From NCBI GenBank assembly GCA_903928075.1, contig CAIYPD010000009.1, positions 1 through 45,771 on the forward strand: a DNA stretch of 45,771 bases. Reading direction: 5' to 3'. Position 1 is the first letter of the stretch; each line of letters starts with the position of its first letter. Shown here one piece after another: positions 24,402-32,761 of the stretch. The notes beneath the pieces were generated by a model. The model had not been told where the DNA came from. It saw nothing but the letters and a program-made list of their open reading frames with translations, and searched no databases. The position numbers and the translations under genes are program-made. The DNA comes from Candidatus Firestoneibacteriota bacterium (GTDB lineage Bacteria > Oederibacteriota > D2-FULL-39-29).

Positions 24402-24500
24402 ATGTGCATAAAACTCAAAAATGTGCATAAATTTAGAGGTCAAAATCCTAGAAAATGACCTAAAATAACGTTCCAAATGTGCATAAACAATGTGCATAAA
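24402..24500 (+). repeat. Four direct copies of ATGTGCATAAA
   Basis: The 11-mer ATGTGCATAAA occurs at 24402, 24421, 24477 and 24490, all in the same direction, in the otherwise gene-free stretch 24344-24660. Spacings are 19, 56 and 13 bp. The arrangement resembles iterons or a multi-copy operator. No replication gene is adjacent. The rest of this stretch is AT-rich with no other signal I can support. Confidence 0.6.
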
Positions 24501-24662
24501 TTAGATTGCTATACTCTTTGGGATTTTTGTAAGAGTAACATTTTCGCTTTTCTCTTTGTTTTCAATAGGGAATACTAATTTGTATCTTTGAGAGTTTCTT
24601 AAGTTGTTAAGCCCAAAGTAGAAGATTATTGTGCAATAATTTCGTACACGTATATTTTTCGT

Positions 24663-24714
24663 GGAGCCAAAAAATCAGAACCGCCGGTGCTAACGTCGGC
24701 GGTTTTTCTTTATG
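24663..24714 (+). terminator. tRNA-Asn 3' end remnant with terminator
   Basis: GGAGCCA (24663-24669), the last bases of tRNA-Asn, is followed by an A-rich spacer and a terminator hairpin ACCGCCG/CGGCGGT with a T-tract. The same module is repeated after the next tRNA-like copy almost base for base. Confidence 0.6.
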
Positions 24715-24725
24715 CAAGCATAAAG

Positions 24726-24858
24726 TCCTCGGTGGCTCTCCGCCAGAGGCGGACGACTGTGTATCCCAGCGAAGCTGGCCCGCCTCCGGCGGGGAAGGGT
24801 TCCTGGTGAGTTGAGCTGAAAGCGAAATGCGCCTAGGCGTATCCAGGCCGGGGAGCCA
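24726..24858 (+). pseudogene. tRNA-Asn pseudogene with hairpins inserted in three loops
   Basis: Blocks of tRNA-Asn appear in order: TCCTCGGTGGCTC (5' acceptor and D-stem), CGACTGTGTATC (anticodon arm), GAAGGGTTCCTGGT (variable and T-stem), TCCAGGCCGGGGAGCCA (T-stem, acceptor, CCA). Between them are self-complementary inserts: TCCGCCAGAGGCGGA at the D-loop, CCAGCGAAGCTGG plus CCCGCCTCCGGCGGG in the anticodon/variable region, and about 34 nt in the T-loop. The intact gene at 20842 lacks all of these. The acceptor and T stems are still able to pair. It cannot be a normal tRNA. A terminator follows. Confidence 0.75.
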
Positions 24859-24905
24859 AAAAATCAGAACCGCCGGTGCTAACGTCGGCGGTTTTTCTTT
24901 ATGCA
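24858..24905 (+). terminator. Terminator after the tRNA-Asn pseudogene
   Basis: After CCA comes an A-rich spacer, then ACCGCCG and CGGCGGT pairing around GTGCTAA-type loop bases, then TTTTCTTT. It is the second copy of the hairpin at 24680-24713. Confidence 0.7.
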
Positions 24906-24915
24906 GGCATAAAGT

Positions 24916-25315
24916 GCTCGGTAGCTCTCCGCCTCCGGCGGACGACTGTGTATCCCAACCTTTGGTTGGTCCGCCAGGATTTATGGTGGGGAAGGGTTCT
25001 AAGCGGGGAATCAAGAAATAATTAGGCGGTTTTTTCTTTATGCAAGCATAAAGTCCCTCGGTAGCTCTCCGCCTCCGGCGGACGACTGTGTATCCCAACC
25101 TTTGGTTGGTCCGCCAGAATTTATTGCGGGGAAGGGTTCTAAGCGGGGAATCAAGAAATAATTAGGCGGTTTTTTCTTTACGCAGGCATAAGGTCTCCCG
25201 GTAGCTCTCCGCCTCCGGCGGACGACTGTGTATCCCAACCGTTGGTTGGTCCGCCAGGTTTTAAGGCGGAGAAGGGTTCTAAGCCGGGGAATCAATAAGT
25301 CTTTTATGCAAGGGG
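24916..25315 (+). repeat. Three further tandem tRNA-Asn-derived copies (about 140-bp units)
   Basis: Units start at 24916, 25056 and 25196. Each has the tRNA 5' block (CTCGGTAGCTC), the D-loop palindrome TCCGCCTCCGGCGGA, CGACTGTGTATC, a second hairpin CCAACC-GGTTGG followed by CCGCC/GCGG pairing, GAAGGGTTC, then a degenerate 3' end (GCGGGGAATCA in two units, GCCGGGGAATCA in the third). The first two end in a GGCGG-TTTTTT tail; the third has only a short TCTTTTATG tail. The first two are nearly identical, implying recent tandem duplication. No protein-coding signal supports the open reading frames that cross them. Confidence 0.75.
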
Positions 25316-25320
25316 CATAA

Positions 25321-25576
25321 ATGTATACCGTTTATATAATTCAATCTGCAACTACATCTAAAAACTATGTTGGTTATACAAGCGACCTGAAAAAAAGACT
25401 CCTCGGTCATAATGGTGCTTTCGGAATTTCCTCCAAGCACACCAAAAATAAACAGCGGGCCTTGGAAACTTATTTATAGAGAAGAACTTACTTCAAAAAC
25501 TGAGGCCATTATGCGAGAGAAGTTTCTAAAATCCGGTCAAGGCAGAGAGTGGCGAAAGAATAATATACAGATATGA
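25321..25576 (+). pseudogene. Frameshifted GIY-YIG nuclease-domain gene
   Basis: From ATG 25321 the frame reads MYTVYIIQSATTSKNYVGYT and continues to about 25450 with a normal UvrC/YhbQ-like GIY-YIG start (V-Y-I, then Y-V-G-Y-T). It then stops early at 25477. A shift of frame near 25450 restores the family sequence (PWKLIYREEL, AIMREKFLKSGQGREW) to a stop at 25576. One small indel has broken the gene. A related intact gene is at 45286. It starts directly after the tRNA-derived array. Confidence 0.75.
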
Positions 25577-25608
25577 AATGCTTTATTTGCTCTTCTTCCA
25601 AAGAAGAA

Positions 25609-25624
25609 TCCAGGCCGGGGAGCC
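25609..25624 (+). repeat. tRNA-Asn 3' end copy (TCCAGGCCGGGGAGCC)
   Basis: Sixteen bases identical to the T-stem and acceptor end of tRNA-Asn, without the 5' part. It follows the decayed GIY-YIG gene and precedes a hairpin and repeat block. Confidence 0.8.
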
Positions 25625-25625
25625 G

Positions 25626-25720
25626 GTAAAAAATTGCTTTAGCAATATTTTACAGAGCAATCGACAATAGAAAATAGATAATAGGTAATAGAAGATTGCG
25701 GTCTATTCTCGATTGCTCTA
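25626..25720. repeat. Hairpin plus palindromic AGAGCAATCGA repeat
   Basis: GTAAAAAATTGC and GCAATATTTTAC form a hairpin, then AGAGCAATCGA and its exact inverse TCGATTGCTCT flank several AATAG/ATAG units. The order tRNA end, hairpin, AGAGCAAT repeat matches the arrangement at 16557-16617. Confidence 0.65.
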
Positions 25721-25726
25721 TTGTTC

Positions 25727-25770
25727 AAAACCAGAACCGCAGATTGCGTATAGCGATCTGCGGTTTTTAT
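25727..25770 (+). terminator. Intrinsic terminator of the tRNA-end module
   Basis: ACCGCAGAT and ATCTGCGGT pair around a short loop and are followed by TTTTT. The AACCGC start matches the other tRNA-Asn-end modules. Confidence 0.8.
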
Positions 25771-25829
25771 TATTAAAAAGTTATTTTAATGGTATAATTC
25801 AATAAGTTTAAAAAGGAAGTGAGGGTTTA

Positions 25830-26705
25830 ATGTTCAAAATAGAAATAGTTGATACATTTCCGAATTTTATTGACTACTGGAAAAACAATAAAAATAAACC
25901 AATAGATACTCAAATTAGTAGTTGGTCCAGCGAGTATATGGGTAGTTACCCTGAATTACTTGAAAAACAGATTAAGAGCTATAAGGCAGATAAAGCTAAC
26001 TGGGTAAATATCGCAAGGGAAAAGGTATTTCCGTTTATACCAAACCGCTTTAATCAAATGGTAAAAGCAAGGAACAATCTGATAGCAATTATTCCGGATA
26101 TCTCTAAAAAGGCAAAACAACTGGGATTGAATTTTAAGGTTGTTTATGTGATTTATGTGGGAATTGGATGTGGAGCCGGCTGGGCCTCTACATTCAAAAA
26201 AAACTCCGCTTGTTTATTAGGATTGGAAAATATTGTTGAATTAAACTGGATGGATAAAAAAACTCTTGAGGGATTGTGTGCTCATGAACTTGCACATTTA
26301 ATGCATTTAAGTTGGAGAAAAAAAGCAAGAAAAAAATCTGGAGAAGGTTCATTTTGGAACCTCTATGAAGAAGGATTTGCGTCTCGTTTTGAGCAGCTAA
26401 TCACGGGTAAAAATATATTGCACGAACAGAAATACAATAAGAATTGGTTGTTATGGTGTAAAAATAATAAAAATTGGCTGGCCGCAAAGTTTTTAAAGGA
26501 ACATAATAACAAGAAAAAAATAAAGAAGTTTTTCGGTTCTTGGTTTAATATTAAGGGATATAAACAATGCGGATACTTTCTCGGGTGTGAGTTTATAAAG
26601 GATCTGGAAAAAACTCATAATATTAAATCTATTAGTTTATTATCTTCAAAAGAAGTTGAATTGCTGGCAAGAAAATACCTCCAGAGAATTAGTATTGATT
26701 CTTAA
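25830..26705 (+). CDS. Predicted zinc metalloprotease (HExxH, gluzincin-like)
   Basis: A 291-residue soluble protein with the zinc-binding motif HELAH (in CAHELAHLMHL, about 152-156) and a downstream EEGFASRFEQL segment that could supply the third ligand Glu. The layout resembles DUF2268-type predicted Zn-dependent proteases, though I cannot fix the family. No signal peptide or membrane segment is seen; the protein is lysine-rich. GGAAGTGAGG and a TATAAT upstream give it its own promoter and ribosome site. It lies alone between two tRNA-Asn-end/terminator modules, like a cassette. The substrate is unknown. Confidence 0.65.
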   Translation: MFKIEIVDTFPNFIDYWKNNKNKPIDTQISSWSSEYMGSYPELLEKQIKSYKADKANWVNIAREKVFPFIPNRFNQMVKARNNLIAIIPDISKKAKQLGLNFKVVYVIYVGIGCGAGWASTFKKNSACLLGLENIVELNWMDKKTLEGLCAHELAHLMHLSWRKKARKKSGEGSFWNLYEEGFASRFEQLITGKNILHEQKYNKNWLLWCKNNKNWLAAKFLKEHNNKKKIKKFFGSWFNIKGYKQCGYFLGCEFIKDLEKTHNIKSISLLSSKEVELLARKYLQRISIDS

Positions 26706-26787
26706 ATGCTGGTTCTGTTGCATTTCCCCATTTGGAATTCTTAAAATGGATTCAGGTCTATTATATATTAGCCAGTTGCGAAACTCG

Positions 26788-26848
26788 TCCCGGCCGGGAG
26801 CCAAAATTCCCAAACCGCAGGTTGTATAAAGCAATCTGCGGTTTTTTT
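26788..26848 (+). terminator. tRNA-Asn 3' end remnant with terminator
   Basis: CCGGCCGGGAGCCA matches the tRNA-Asn acceptor end with one difference, followed by AACCGCAG...CTGCGGTT and seven Ts. It closes the metalloprotease gene and has the same layout as the modules at 25609-25770 and 28704. Confidence 0.75.
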
Positions 26849-26935
26849 ATTTTTAAAAGAACTATTTTATGTTAAAATATTACAAAATAATCATCGCTTT
26901 ATAAGGAGTAAGCGCTACAAAATGGAAATTTCAAT

Positions 26936-27781
26936 ATGAATTTGTTGACAAAATCAGTTATATTAAAAATATCTTTGGGTATTATTGTTACTGTATTGAT
27001 TGCAATAATCTGTTTTTCCCTTTGGGGATTTCTTGCTCCATTTTCTCCGGTCATTGTTGGTTTTGAAAAGAAAGAAACTGGCAGAGCAGTAATTTATTTT
27101 CAAAAAGGAGCAGATATTTCAATTTTTGATAAATTAGATGTTGACCGGATAGTAACCGAAAATGAAGATTTTCATGAGCTAAAATATAAAGAAAAAGTTG
27201 AGATCTTTGTTTGCGGTTCTGATGCAGAAAAGCGCAGATTTACTCTTTCAAATGCAAGATTTACTTCAATGCCGATATATGGCAGGATCTATGTTGCTTT
27301 TAGAGCGAAGAAGGAATCAGAAGAAGGTAAGATACATTTGAGAACATATATAAAGCACGAACTCTCTCATACGCTTTTGTTTCATAATATGTCCCTGTTT
27401 GCTGCTGTTAAATACCCCGCCTGGCTAATGGAGGGTATAGCTGTTTATAATGCCGATCAGATGGGAATAGATAATTACTTCTCAAAAAAGGAAGTTTTCA
27501 AATCCATAAAAAGTGGCATTTTTCTTTCACCAAATGATTTTGGAACGATATTAGGGCATAATCAAAAAGCTGTTGATTTACTTGCCATTGATAATAAATG
27601 GTGGTTCGTTTATTCTGAGTTTGCGTGTATGGTTGATGACCTAATAATCAGATACGGAAAAGGGAAGTTTATTCTATTTATGAAAACATTGCTTAACGGG
27701 CACGATTCTGGAAAAGCGTTTAACGATACCTATGGAATAGAGTTGAAAGAATATATTGAAATTATTAAAAATCAAAACTAA
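26936..27781 (+). CDS. Membrane-anchored putative zinc peptidase (peptidase MA-like)
   Basis: A 281-residue protein with one N-terminal membrane helix (about 7-33) and an extracytoplasmic domain. It carries HELSH (in YIKHELSHTLLFHN, about 141-145) and MEGIAVYNA about 25 residues later, the HExxH plus EGxA arrangement of MA-clan peptidases. The ribosome site is weak. It is followed 15 bp later by the Tam-like gene. It shares no clear overall similarity with the upstream metalloprotease beyond the zinc motif. Confidence 0.65.
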   Translation: MNLLTKSVILKISLGIIVTVLIAIICFSLWGFLAPFSPVIVGFEKKETGRAVIYFQKGADISIFDKLDVDRIVTENEDFHELKYKEKVEIFVCGSDAEKRRFTLSNARFTSMPIYGRIYVAFRAKKESEEGKIHLRTYIKHELSHTLLFHNMSLFAAVKYPAWLMEGIAVYNADQMGIDNYFSKKEVFKSIKSGIFLSPNDFGTILGHNQKAVDLLAIDNKWWFVYSEFACMVDDLIIRYGKGKFILFMKTLLNGHDSGKAFNDTYGIELKEYIEIIKNQN

Positions 27782-27795
27782 GTCAGGAGGAGTAA

Positions 27796-28563
27796 GTGGA
27801 TTGGAATCCCAAACTTTATATGAAATATGGAAATGAAAGAACCCAGCCTTCGATTGATCTTGTTTCCAGAATTGCTTTAGATTATCCAAAAAGCATTATA
27901 GATATCGGATGTGGACCAGGAAATAGTACCCAAATTCTCGTTAAAAGATGGCCTAAAAGCGAGATTGCGGGATTAGATAATTCACCAAATATGATAGAAA
28001 AAGCCGGAAAGGATTTTCCGAAGCAAGAGTGGATGCTTGCCAACGCCGCCAATATTAATATTTCCAGAAAATATGATATTGTATTTTCCAATGCCACAAT
28101 TCAATGGATACCTGATCATGAAAAACTTTTATCAAGATTATTTTCTATAGTTAATACCGGCGGTGCTCTTGCAATACAAATTCCCATGTTTAAAGACTTG
28201 GCAATCTGGAAAGCTATTGAGTTTGTTTCATTGGGTTCAAAATGGAAATCTTCTTTATCAAGTTGCGGATCGGTCTTTACATATCATTCGTCCGGATATT
28301 ATTATGACTTATTGGCCCTTGTTTCTCAAAAAATAGAGATGTGGGAAACAACTTATATGCATATAATGGATTCGCATGAAGCTATTTTTGAATGGTCAAA
28401 AAGCACGGCATTAAGACCTTATTTTGACGAACTCAAAGATGAGAATGCTCGTAATGATTTTAAAAATGATATTATTGCGAGACTAAAGATCGAATATCCA
28501 ATCCAAAAGTCCGGTAAAGTAATTTTCCCTTTTAAAAGATTATTCTTTATTGCGTATAAATGA
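27796..28563 (+). CDS. tam: Trans-aconitate 2-methyltransferase-like SAM methyltransferase
   Basis: A 255-residue class I methyltransferase closely following the Tam pattern: an MDWNPKLYMKYGNERTQP start, SAM motif IDIGCGPGNST, acidic GLDNSP, a DIVFSNATIQWIPDH motif and a C-terminal YPIQKSGKVIFPFKRLF. Tam methylates trans-aconitate, an inhibitor of the citric acid cycle. I chose the GTG at 27796, preceded by AGGAGGAG, because the protein then begins like known Tam proteins. The gene sits 15 bp after the putative peptidase and may be cotranscribed. Its location among tRNA-end modules suggests acquisition by transfer. Confidence 0.82.
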   Translation: MDWNPKLYMKYGNERTQPSIDLVSRIALDYPKSIIDIGCGPGNSTQILVKRWPKSEIAGLDNSPNMIEKAGKDFPKQEWMLANAANINISRKYDIVFSNATIQWIPDHEKLLSRLFSIVNTGGALAIQIPMFKDLAIWKAIEFVSLGSKWKSSLSSCGSVFTYHSSGYYYDLLALVSQKIEMWETTYMHIMDSHEAIFEWSKSTALRPYFDELKDENARNDFKNDIIARLKIEYPIQKSGKVIFPFKRLFFIAYK

Positions 28564-28703
28564 ATAGTTTAGTGAAATTATTGTTCTAGGTTTTGTTTTT
28601 TCATTAAAATTTTTTTAGAACCTTTTGCCCATGTTTTACTCTTAAAATCTTGAATTTAAAGTCATCTTTTACGGTAGGGCTATTTTGATGGGAGTATACA
28701 TCA

Positions 28704-28762
28704 GGGAGCCAATAAATTCCAAACCGTAGGTTGCATGAGGCTATTTGCTGGTGTTTATTGTT
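28704..28762 (+). repeat. Degenerate tRNA-Asn-end/terminator module
   Basis: GGGAGCCA followed by TTCCAAACCGTAGGTTGCAT aligns with the module at 26796-26825, but the downstream half of the terminator stem is decayed. It is the last clear copy. The rest of 28564-28843 is AT-rich with no gene I can support. Confidence 0.55.
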
Positions 28763-28843
28763 TCAATAAAGTTAATAGTATCGAATCACAGTAAATAGTT
28801 TGGAAATCAGAGACATTATTAAAACTCTTAAAGGGAGAACCAA

Positions 28844-29536
28844 TTGAAGGAATACAATTCGGAAATATCAGCATTTTTGGAGAACAAGGAAGTTGGTCTT
28901 TATGGTTTTGCCGATCTGAGTAATATTCCATCAGAGCAAAGGTATGATTTGCCGCGTTCCATATCTTTCGCATTTCCGGTTAGAAAAGAAATAGTAAGGC
29001 AAATAGTAGAAGGTCCTACCTTGGAGTACTATTCTGAATATGCGAGATTAAATGAGTTATTGCTTAAAATCGGCAAAGAAATAGAAGAATATATCAGATC
29101 CAAAGGTTTTAAGGCGACTGCACTTGAAGCAACAGTCAGAAAATTAGATTTGAAAACCCTTGCGGTTATGCTGCCGCATAAAACTTCTGCTACACTTGCC
29201 GGACTTGGTTGGATAGGCAAATCAGATCTGCTTGTTACCGGTAAATTTGGCTCCGCGATGAGGTTAAGCACAGTACTGACTGATCTACCACTTACAACGG
29301 GTAAGGCTATAGAAGAATCAAAATGTGGAGACTGTAATATTTGTGTTGCAAAATGTCCGGCTAAAGCCATTAATGGAGTTAATTGGAAATGCGGTATGAA
29401 AAGAGAAGAGATTTACAATGCTTATTCCTGCAGAAATAAAGCAGGTGAACTAAGCAAAGCAGCCGGCATTAAGCATACAATATGCGGTATCTGCATAGCC
29501 AATTGTCCTTATACTATTAAATATTTAGAAAATTAA
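28844..29536 (+). CDS. QueG-like (epoxyqueuosine reductase-related) iron-sulfur protein
   Basis: A 230-residue protein with two 4Fe-4S cluster motifs near the C-terminus (CGDCNICVAKCP and CGICIANCP). The N-terminal part resembles the QueG family: AFPVRKEIV, KTLAVMLPHKTSATLAGLGWIGKSDLLVT. QueG itself reduces epoxyqueuosine in tRNA modification, but it is longer (about 350-380 residues), so this is a short relative of uncertain substrate. The start is a TTG preceded by AAGGGAG at suitable spacing; no ATG fits. It stands just after the last tRNA-Asn-end module. Confidence 0.75.
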   Translation: MKEYNSEISAFLENKEVGLYGFADLSNIPSEQRYDLPRSISFAFPVRKEIVRQIVEGPTLEYYSEYARLNELLLKIGKEIEEYIRSKGFKATALEATVRKLDLKTLAVMLPHKTSATLAGLGWIGKSDLLVTGKFGSAMRLSTVLTDLPLTTGKAIEESKCGDCNICVAKCPAKAINGVNWKCGMKREEIYNAYSCRNKAGELSKAAGIKHTICGICIANCPYTIKYLEN

Positions 29537-29668
29537 ATATGATAGTGAAAAAATGGTATACCAAATGCAAGTTATTTTTATACACCAACCTGTTGTGAAA
29601 ACTGTCAGGATTGTGGAGACATACAAATCAAAGTCTGCCAAAATATTTAAAAGGATGAGGAATTAAAT

Positions 29669-30943
29669 ATGAAACCATTGTATAGCTTGACATGTGTGGA
29701 GGCTGCTTCGGGTATAGCTTCCGGCAACATAACCAGTGAGGCGCTGGTTGAATCCTGCCTCGAACGGATATTTTCCCGGGAGAGCCAAATCAAAGCATGG
29801 GAGTATCTTGATCCTGAAAAGGCCCTAAAAGAAGCGCGTATTCTTGACAGAAGCCCTAGGAAGGGACTTTTGCACGGTGTACCTGTCGGCATTAAGGATA
29901 TAATAGATACCTGTGATATGCCTACAAGCTACGGATCTAAGATCTATGCCGGTTACCGGTCAAAATGGGATGCCGCATGTGTGGCCATGTTACGCGAAGC
30001 CGGCGCTGTAATTTTAGGTAAGACGGTAACTACGGAGTTAGCGCTATTCACTCCCGGTAAAACTGTCAATCCTCACAATCCTGCTCATACACCGGGAGGT
30101 TCCTCCAGCGGTTCGGCGGCGGCTGTTGCCGATATGATGGTGCCGATTGCGCTTGGCACGCAGACAGCCGGCTCGACAATTCGTCCGGCATCTTATTGCG
30201 GGGTTTTAGGTTATAAGCCAACCTATGGTCAGTTTCCGGTTGCCGGTATTAAAATATTTTCTCAAACTCTTGATACCTTAGGTATTTTTTCGCGCAGTAT
30301 AGAAGATTTAGCGTTATTGCGTGCTGTTTTTGTAGGAAGCCCGGCTAGCCTCAAAGAATTGGAAAATGCTCCCAGTATTGGTTTTTGCCGGACTCCGCAA
30401 TGGCCGTATGCTACTTCTGCGACATCTGAGGCCCTGGAAAATACCTGCAAACAAATGGAAAAAGCCGGGGCGAAAGTATCTGAATTTGAACTTCCCGGAA
30501 TTTTTACTGATTTAGCGGAAGTGCAGGAAACAATTCAACTATTTGAAGGGAGACGCTGTTATTCTTATGAGTTGACACAGCATCGCGACCGGCTTAGCAA
30601 GAAATTTTTAGAGATTTTTCTTCCTGAAAAGGAAAAAACATACAATGAATATATAAAAGCTCTTGACCTGGCTGCAAAGTGCCGGGCTCAACTGGATGCT
30701 TTATTTAAGTCCTATGATATTCTTTTAGTGCCAAGTACTCCCGGAGAAGCCCCCTACGGCTTGGAATCAACAGGTAATCCTATCTTTAGCCGGATGTGGA
30801 CACTGCTTCATACACCTTGTATAACCCTGCCGGGTTATTCCGGGCCCAACGGTCTTCCCGTAGGAGTGCAGGTAATCGGGGCCACGGGTAAGGATGATAA
30901 GCTGCTTTCAGCCGCGGCATGGATACAACGGCGCCGGAAATAG
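29669..30943 (+). CDS. Amidase-signature hydrolase
   Basis: A 424-residue amidase with the full Ser-cisSer-Lys catalytic triad: Lys76 in VGIKDIID, Ser145 in GGSSSGSAA and the nucleophile Ser169 in TAGSTIRP. The spacings (69 and 24 residues) are exactly those usual in the family. No gatB or gatC is adjacent, so it is probably a stand-alone amidase of unknown substrate rather than the GatA subunit. AAGGATGAGG precedes the ATG. The 130 bp before it contain a small Cys-rich reading frame without a start (CENCQDCGD), perhaps a gene relic. Confidence 0.87.
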   Translation: MKPLYSLTCVEAASGIASGNITSEALVESCLERIFSRESQIKAWEYLDPEKALKEARILDRSPRKGLLHGVPVGIKDIIDTCDMPTSYGSKIYAGYRSKWDAACVAMLREAGAVILGKTVTTELALFTPGKTVNPHNPAHTPGGSSSGSAAAVADMMVPIALGTQTAGSTIRPASYCGVLGYKPTYGQFPVAGIKIFSQTLDTLGIFSRSIEDLALLRAVFVGSPASLKELENAPSIGFCRTPQWPYATSATSEALENTCKQMEKAGAKVSEFELPGIFTDLAEVQETIQLFEGRRCYSYELTQHRDRLSKKFLEIFLPEKEKTYNEYIKALDLAAKCRAQLDALFKSYDILLVPSTPGEAPYGLESTGNPIFSRMWTLLHTPCITLPGYSGPNGLPVGVQVIGATGKDDKLLSAAAWIQRRRK

Positions 30944-31090
30944 ACTTAGGTGGTTCTCAAAAGTTAAATTTTGAATTGTGACACCTTACCTGCAACCTTG
31001 AGGGAGGAATGAAAGTGTTCGCGAAAAATAAAAATATTTATTTACCTGAGGCGGTGAAGGCTTCTAACCGGAGAATAATTTTTAAAATAC

Positions 31091-32746
31091 TTAATTGTTC
31101 TTTCCGCGAATTTCCACCCTTCTTATCTTTCCGCTTATGGTTTTAGGCAGTTCGGCCACAAATTCAACTATGCGCGGGTATTTGTAGGGAGCGGTAACTT
31201 TTTTGACATGTTCCTGTAATTCTTTTACAAGAGTATCGCTTGCGTGATATTTTTTTGCCAATACTACGGTTGCTTTAACGATTTGACCGCGGGTCGGGTC
31301 GGGGACTGCCGTAATGGCGCATTCAAGCACTGCCGGATGTTCAAGCAGGGCGCTTTCCACCTCGAAGGGGCCGATGCGGTAGCCCGAACTTTTAAAGCAA
31401 TCATCGGCGCGGCCTACAAACCAGAAATAACCATCTTCGTCCCGGTAAGCGATGTCGCCGGTAAAATACAGGTTGTCATGCCAGACCTTTTTAGTCAATT
31501 CCTCATCACGGTAATATCCCCTGAACATCCCGGCAGGTTTTTCTTTATCGACATGGAGCACAATCTGTCCTTCTTCCCCTGCCTCGCAGGATTTTCCGTT
31601 CTCATCAATAATATCGACATCATAACACGGCATAGGTTTGCCCATGGAACCCGGTTTTGGTTTTATCCAGCGACAGTTCGCAACCAGGACCACGGTCTCG
31701 GTCTGGCCGTACCCTTCCATAAGTTTATGGCCGGTCATTTTGAGAAACTGGTTGTATATCTCGGCGTTTAGCGGCTCCCCGGCAGTAAAACAATATTTAA
31801 GTTTTGAAAAATCATAACCGGAAAGGTCTTCTTTTATTAAATAACGGTAAATAGTGGGCGGAGCGCAAAAAGCGGTAACTCCATGACGGATCATCACTTC
31901 AATAAGGTTTTTCGGAACAAATTTTTCGTAATCGTAAACAAAAACCGCGGAGCCAATTATCCATTGACCGTAAATCTTGCCCCAGGCAGCTTTTGCCCAG
32001 CCGGTATCGGCGACGGTCAGGTGCAGTCCGTTATCCTCTCCGTTCAACCAGTATTTCGCGGTCAGGATGTGGCCGAGAGGATAAGTAAAATCATGATAGA
32101 CCATCTTGGGCATCCCGGTAGTACCCGAGGTAAAATACAGGAGGAAAATATCCTCATTCTTTGTAGTCTGATTGCCGGTTGGCCGGTCAAATTTCTCTGA
32201 AGCCTTCTCGATTGCTTCGGTAAAACCGTTCCAGCCCGGGAAATTTTCCCGGACTACTAACTTATGTTTCAGGGTGGGCGAATCTTTCTCTGCTTTATCA
32301 ACATTCTCAATGACTTTTTTATCAGGGCAACAGATTATCATCTTTATGCTGGCTGCGTTACTCCGGTATGCAATATCTTTGGGGGTCAGCAGATGAGTTG
32401 CCGGTATACAGATGGCCCCTAATTTATGAAGAGCAATGCAGGCAAACCAGAACTCGTAATGCCGCTTCAAGATAAGCATGACGGCATCGCCTTTTTTTAT
32501 TCCCAGGGACTTTAAATAATTTGCTGTTTTGTCGCTATAGCGTTTAAGTTCGTGAAAGGTAAATATTGCTTCCTTGCTGTTTTCATCGCACCAGACAAGC
32601 GCGGTCTTTTTTGGAGTCAGCCGGGCATGTTCATCCACTATATCATAGGCAAAATTAAAAGAAGGGGGCAGGTTGATCTTGAAGTTATTCTTAAAATCTT
32701 CATAGGAGGTAAATTCTGTTTTTTCGACATATTTATTTAATAACAT
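31091..32746 (-). CDS. AMP-forming acyl-CoA synthetase (medium-chain/benzoate-CoA ligase type)
   Basis: A 551-residue ANL-superfamily enzyme that activates a carboxylic acid to its acyl-CoA through an acyl-adenylate. It shows the P-loop [12 protein letters not shown], the A5 motif GYGQTET, the A7 motif YFTGDIA, the hinge [20 protein letters not shown] and the catalytic lysine in [10 protein letters not shown]. Architecture and length match medium-chain and aromatic acyl-CoA ligases. The gene lies 15 bp downstream of a cupin-HTH regulator on the same strand, a common pairing, and is probably controlled by it. It converges with the amidase gene; the 150 bp between hold an AT-rich stretch but no clear terminator. 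Confidence 0.9.
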   Translation of the reverse strand: MLLNKYVEKTEFTSYEDFKNNFKINLPPSFNFAYDIVDEHARLTPKKTALVWCDENSKEAIFTFHELKRYSDKTANYLKSLGIKKGDAVMLILKRHYEFWFACIALHKLGAICIPATHLLTPKDIAYRSNAASIKMIICCPDKKVIENVDKAEKDSPTLKHKLVVRENFPGWNGFTEAIEKASEKFDRPTGNQTTKNEDIFLLYFTSGTTGMPKMVYHDFTYPLGHILTAKYWLNGEDNGLHLTVADTGWAKAAWGKIYGQWIIGSAVFVYDYEKFVPKNLIEVMIRHGVTAFCAPPTIYRYLIKEDLSGYDFSKLKYCFTAGEPLNAEIYNQFLKMTGHKLMEGYGQTETVVLVANCRWIKPKPGSMGKPMPCYDVDIIDENGKSCEAGEEGQIVLHVDKEKPAGMFRGYYRDEELTKKVWHDNLYFTGDIAYRDEDGYFWFVGRADDCFKSSGYRIGPFEVESALLEHPAVLECAITAVPDPTRGQIVKATVVLAKKYHASDTLVKELQEHVKKVTAPYKYPRIVEFVAELPKTISGKIRRVEIRGKNN

Positions 32747-32761
32747 TATTCCTCCTTGTAT

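Noticed and set aside
24607-25295. Long reverse-strand reading frames (163 and 85 codons) across the repeat array
   Set aside because: They follow the tandem tRNA-derived units and hairpins, have no ribosome site and resemble no protein; the repeated peptide pattern is a by-product of the DNA repeats.
24402-25315. CRISPR array
   Set aside because: Repeats are direct but units are 140-190 bp with tRNA-like content, there are no uniform short spacers and no cas genes.
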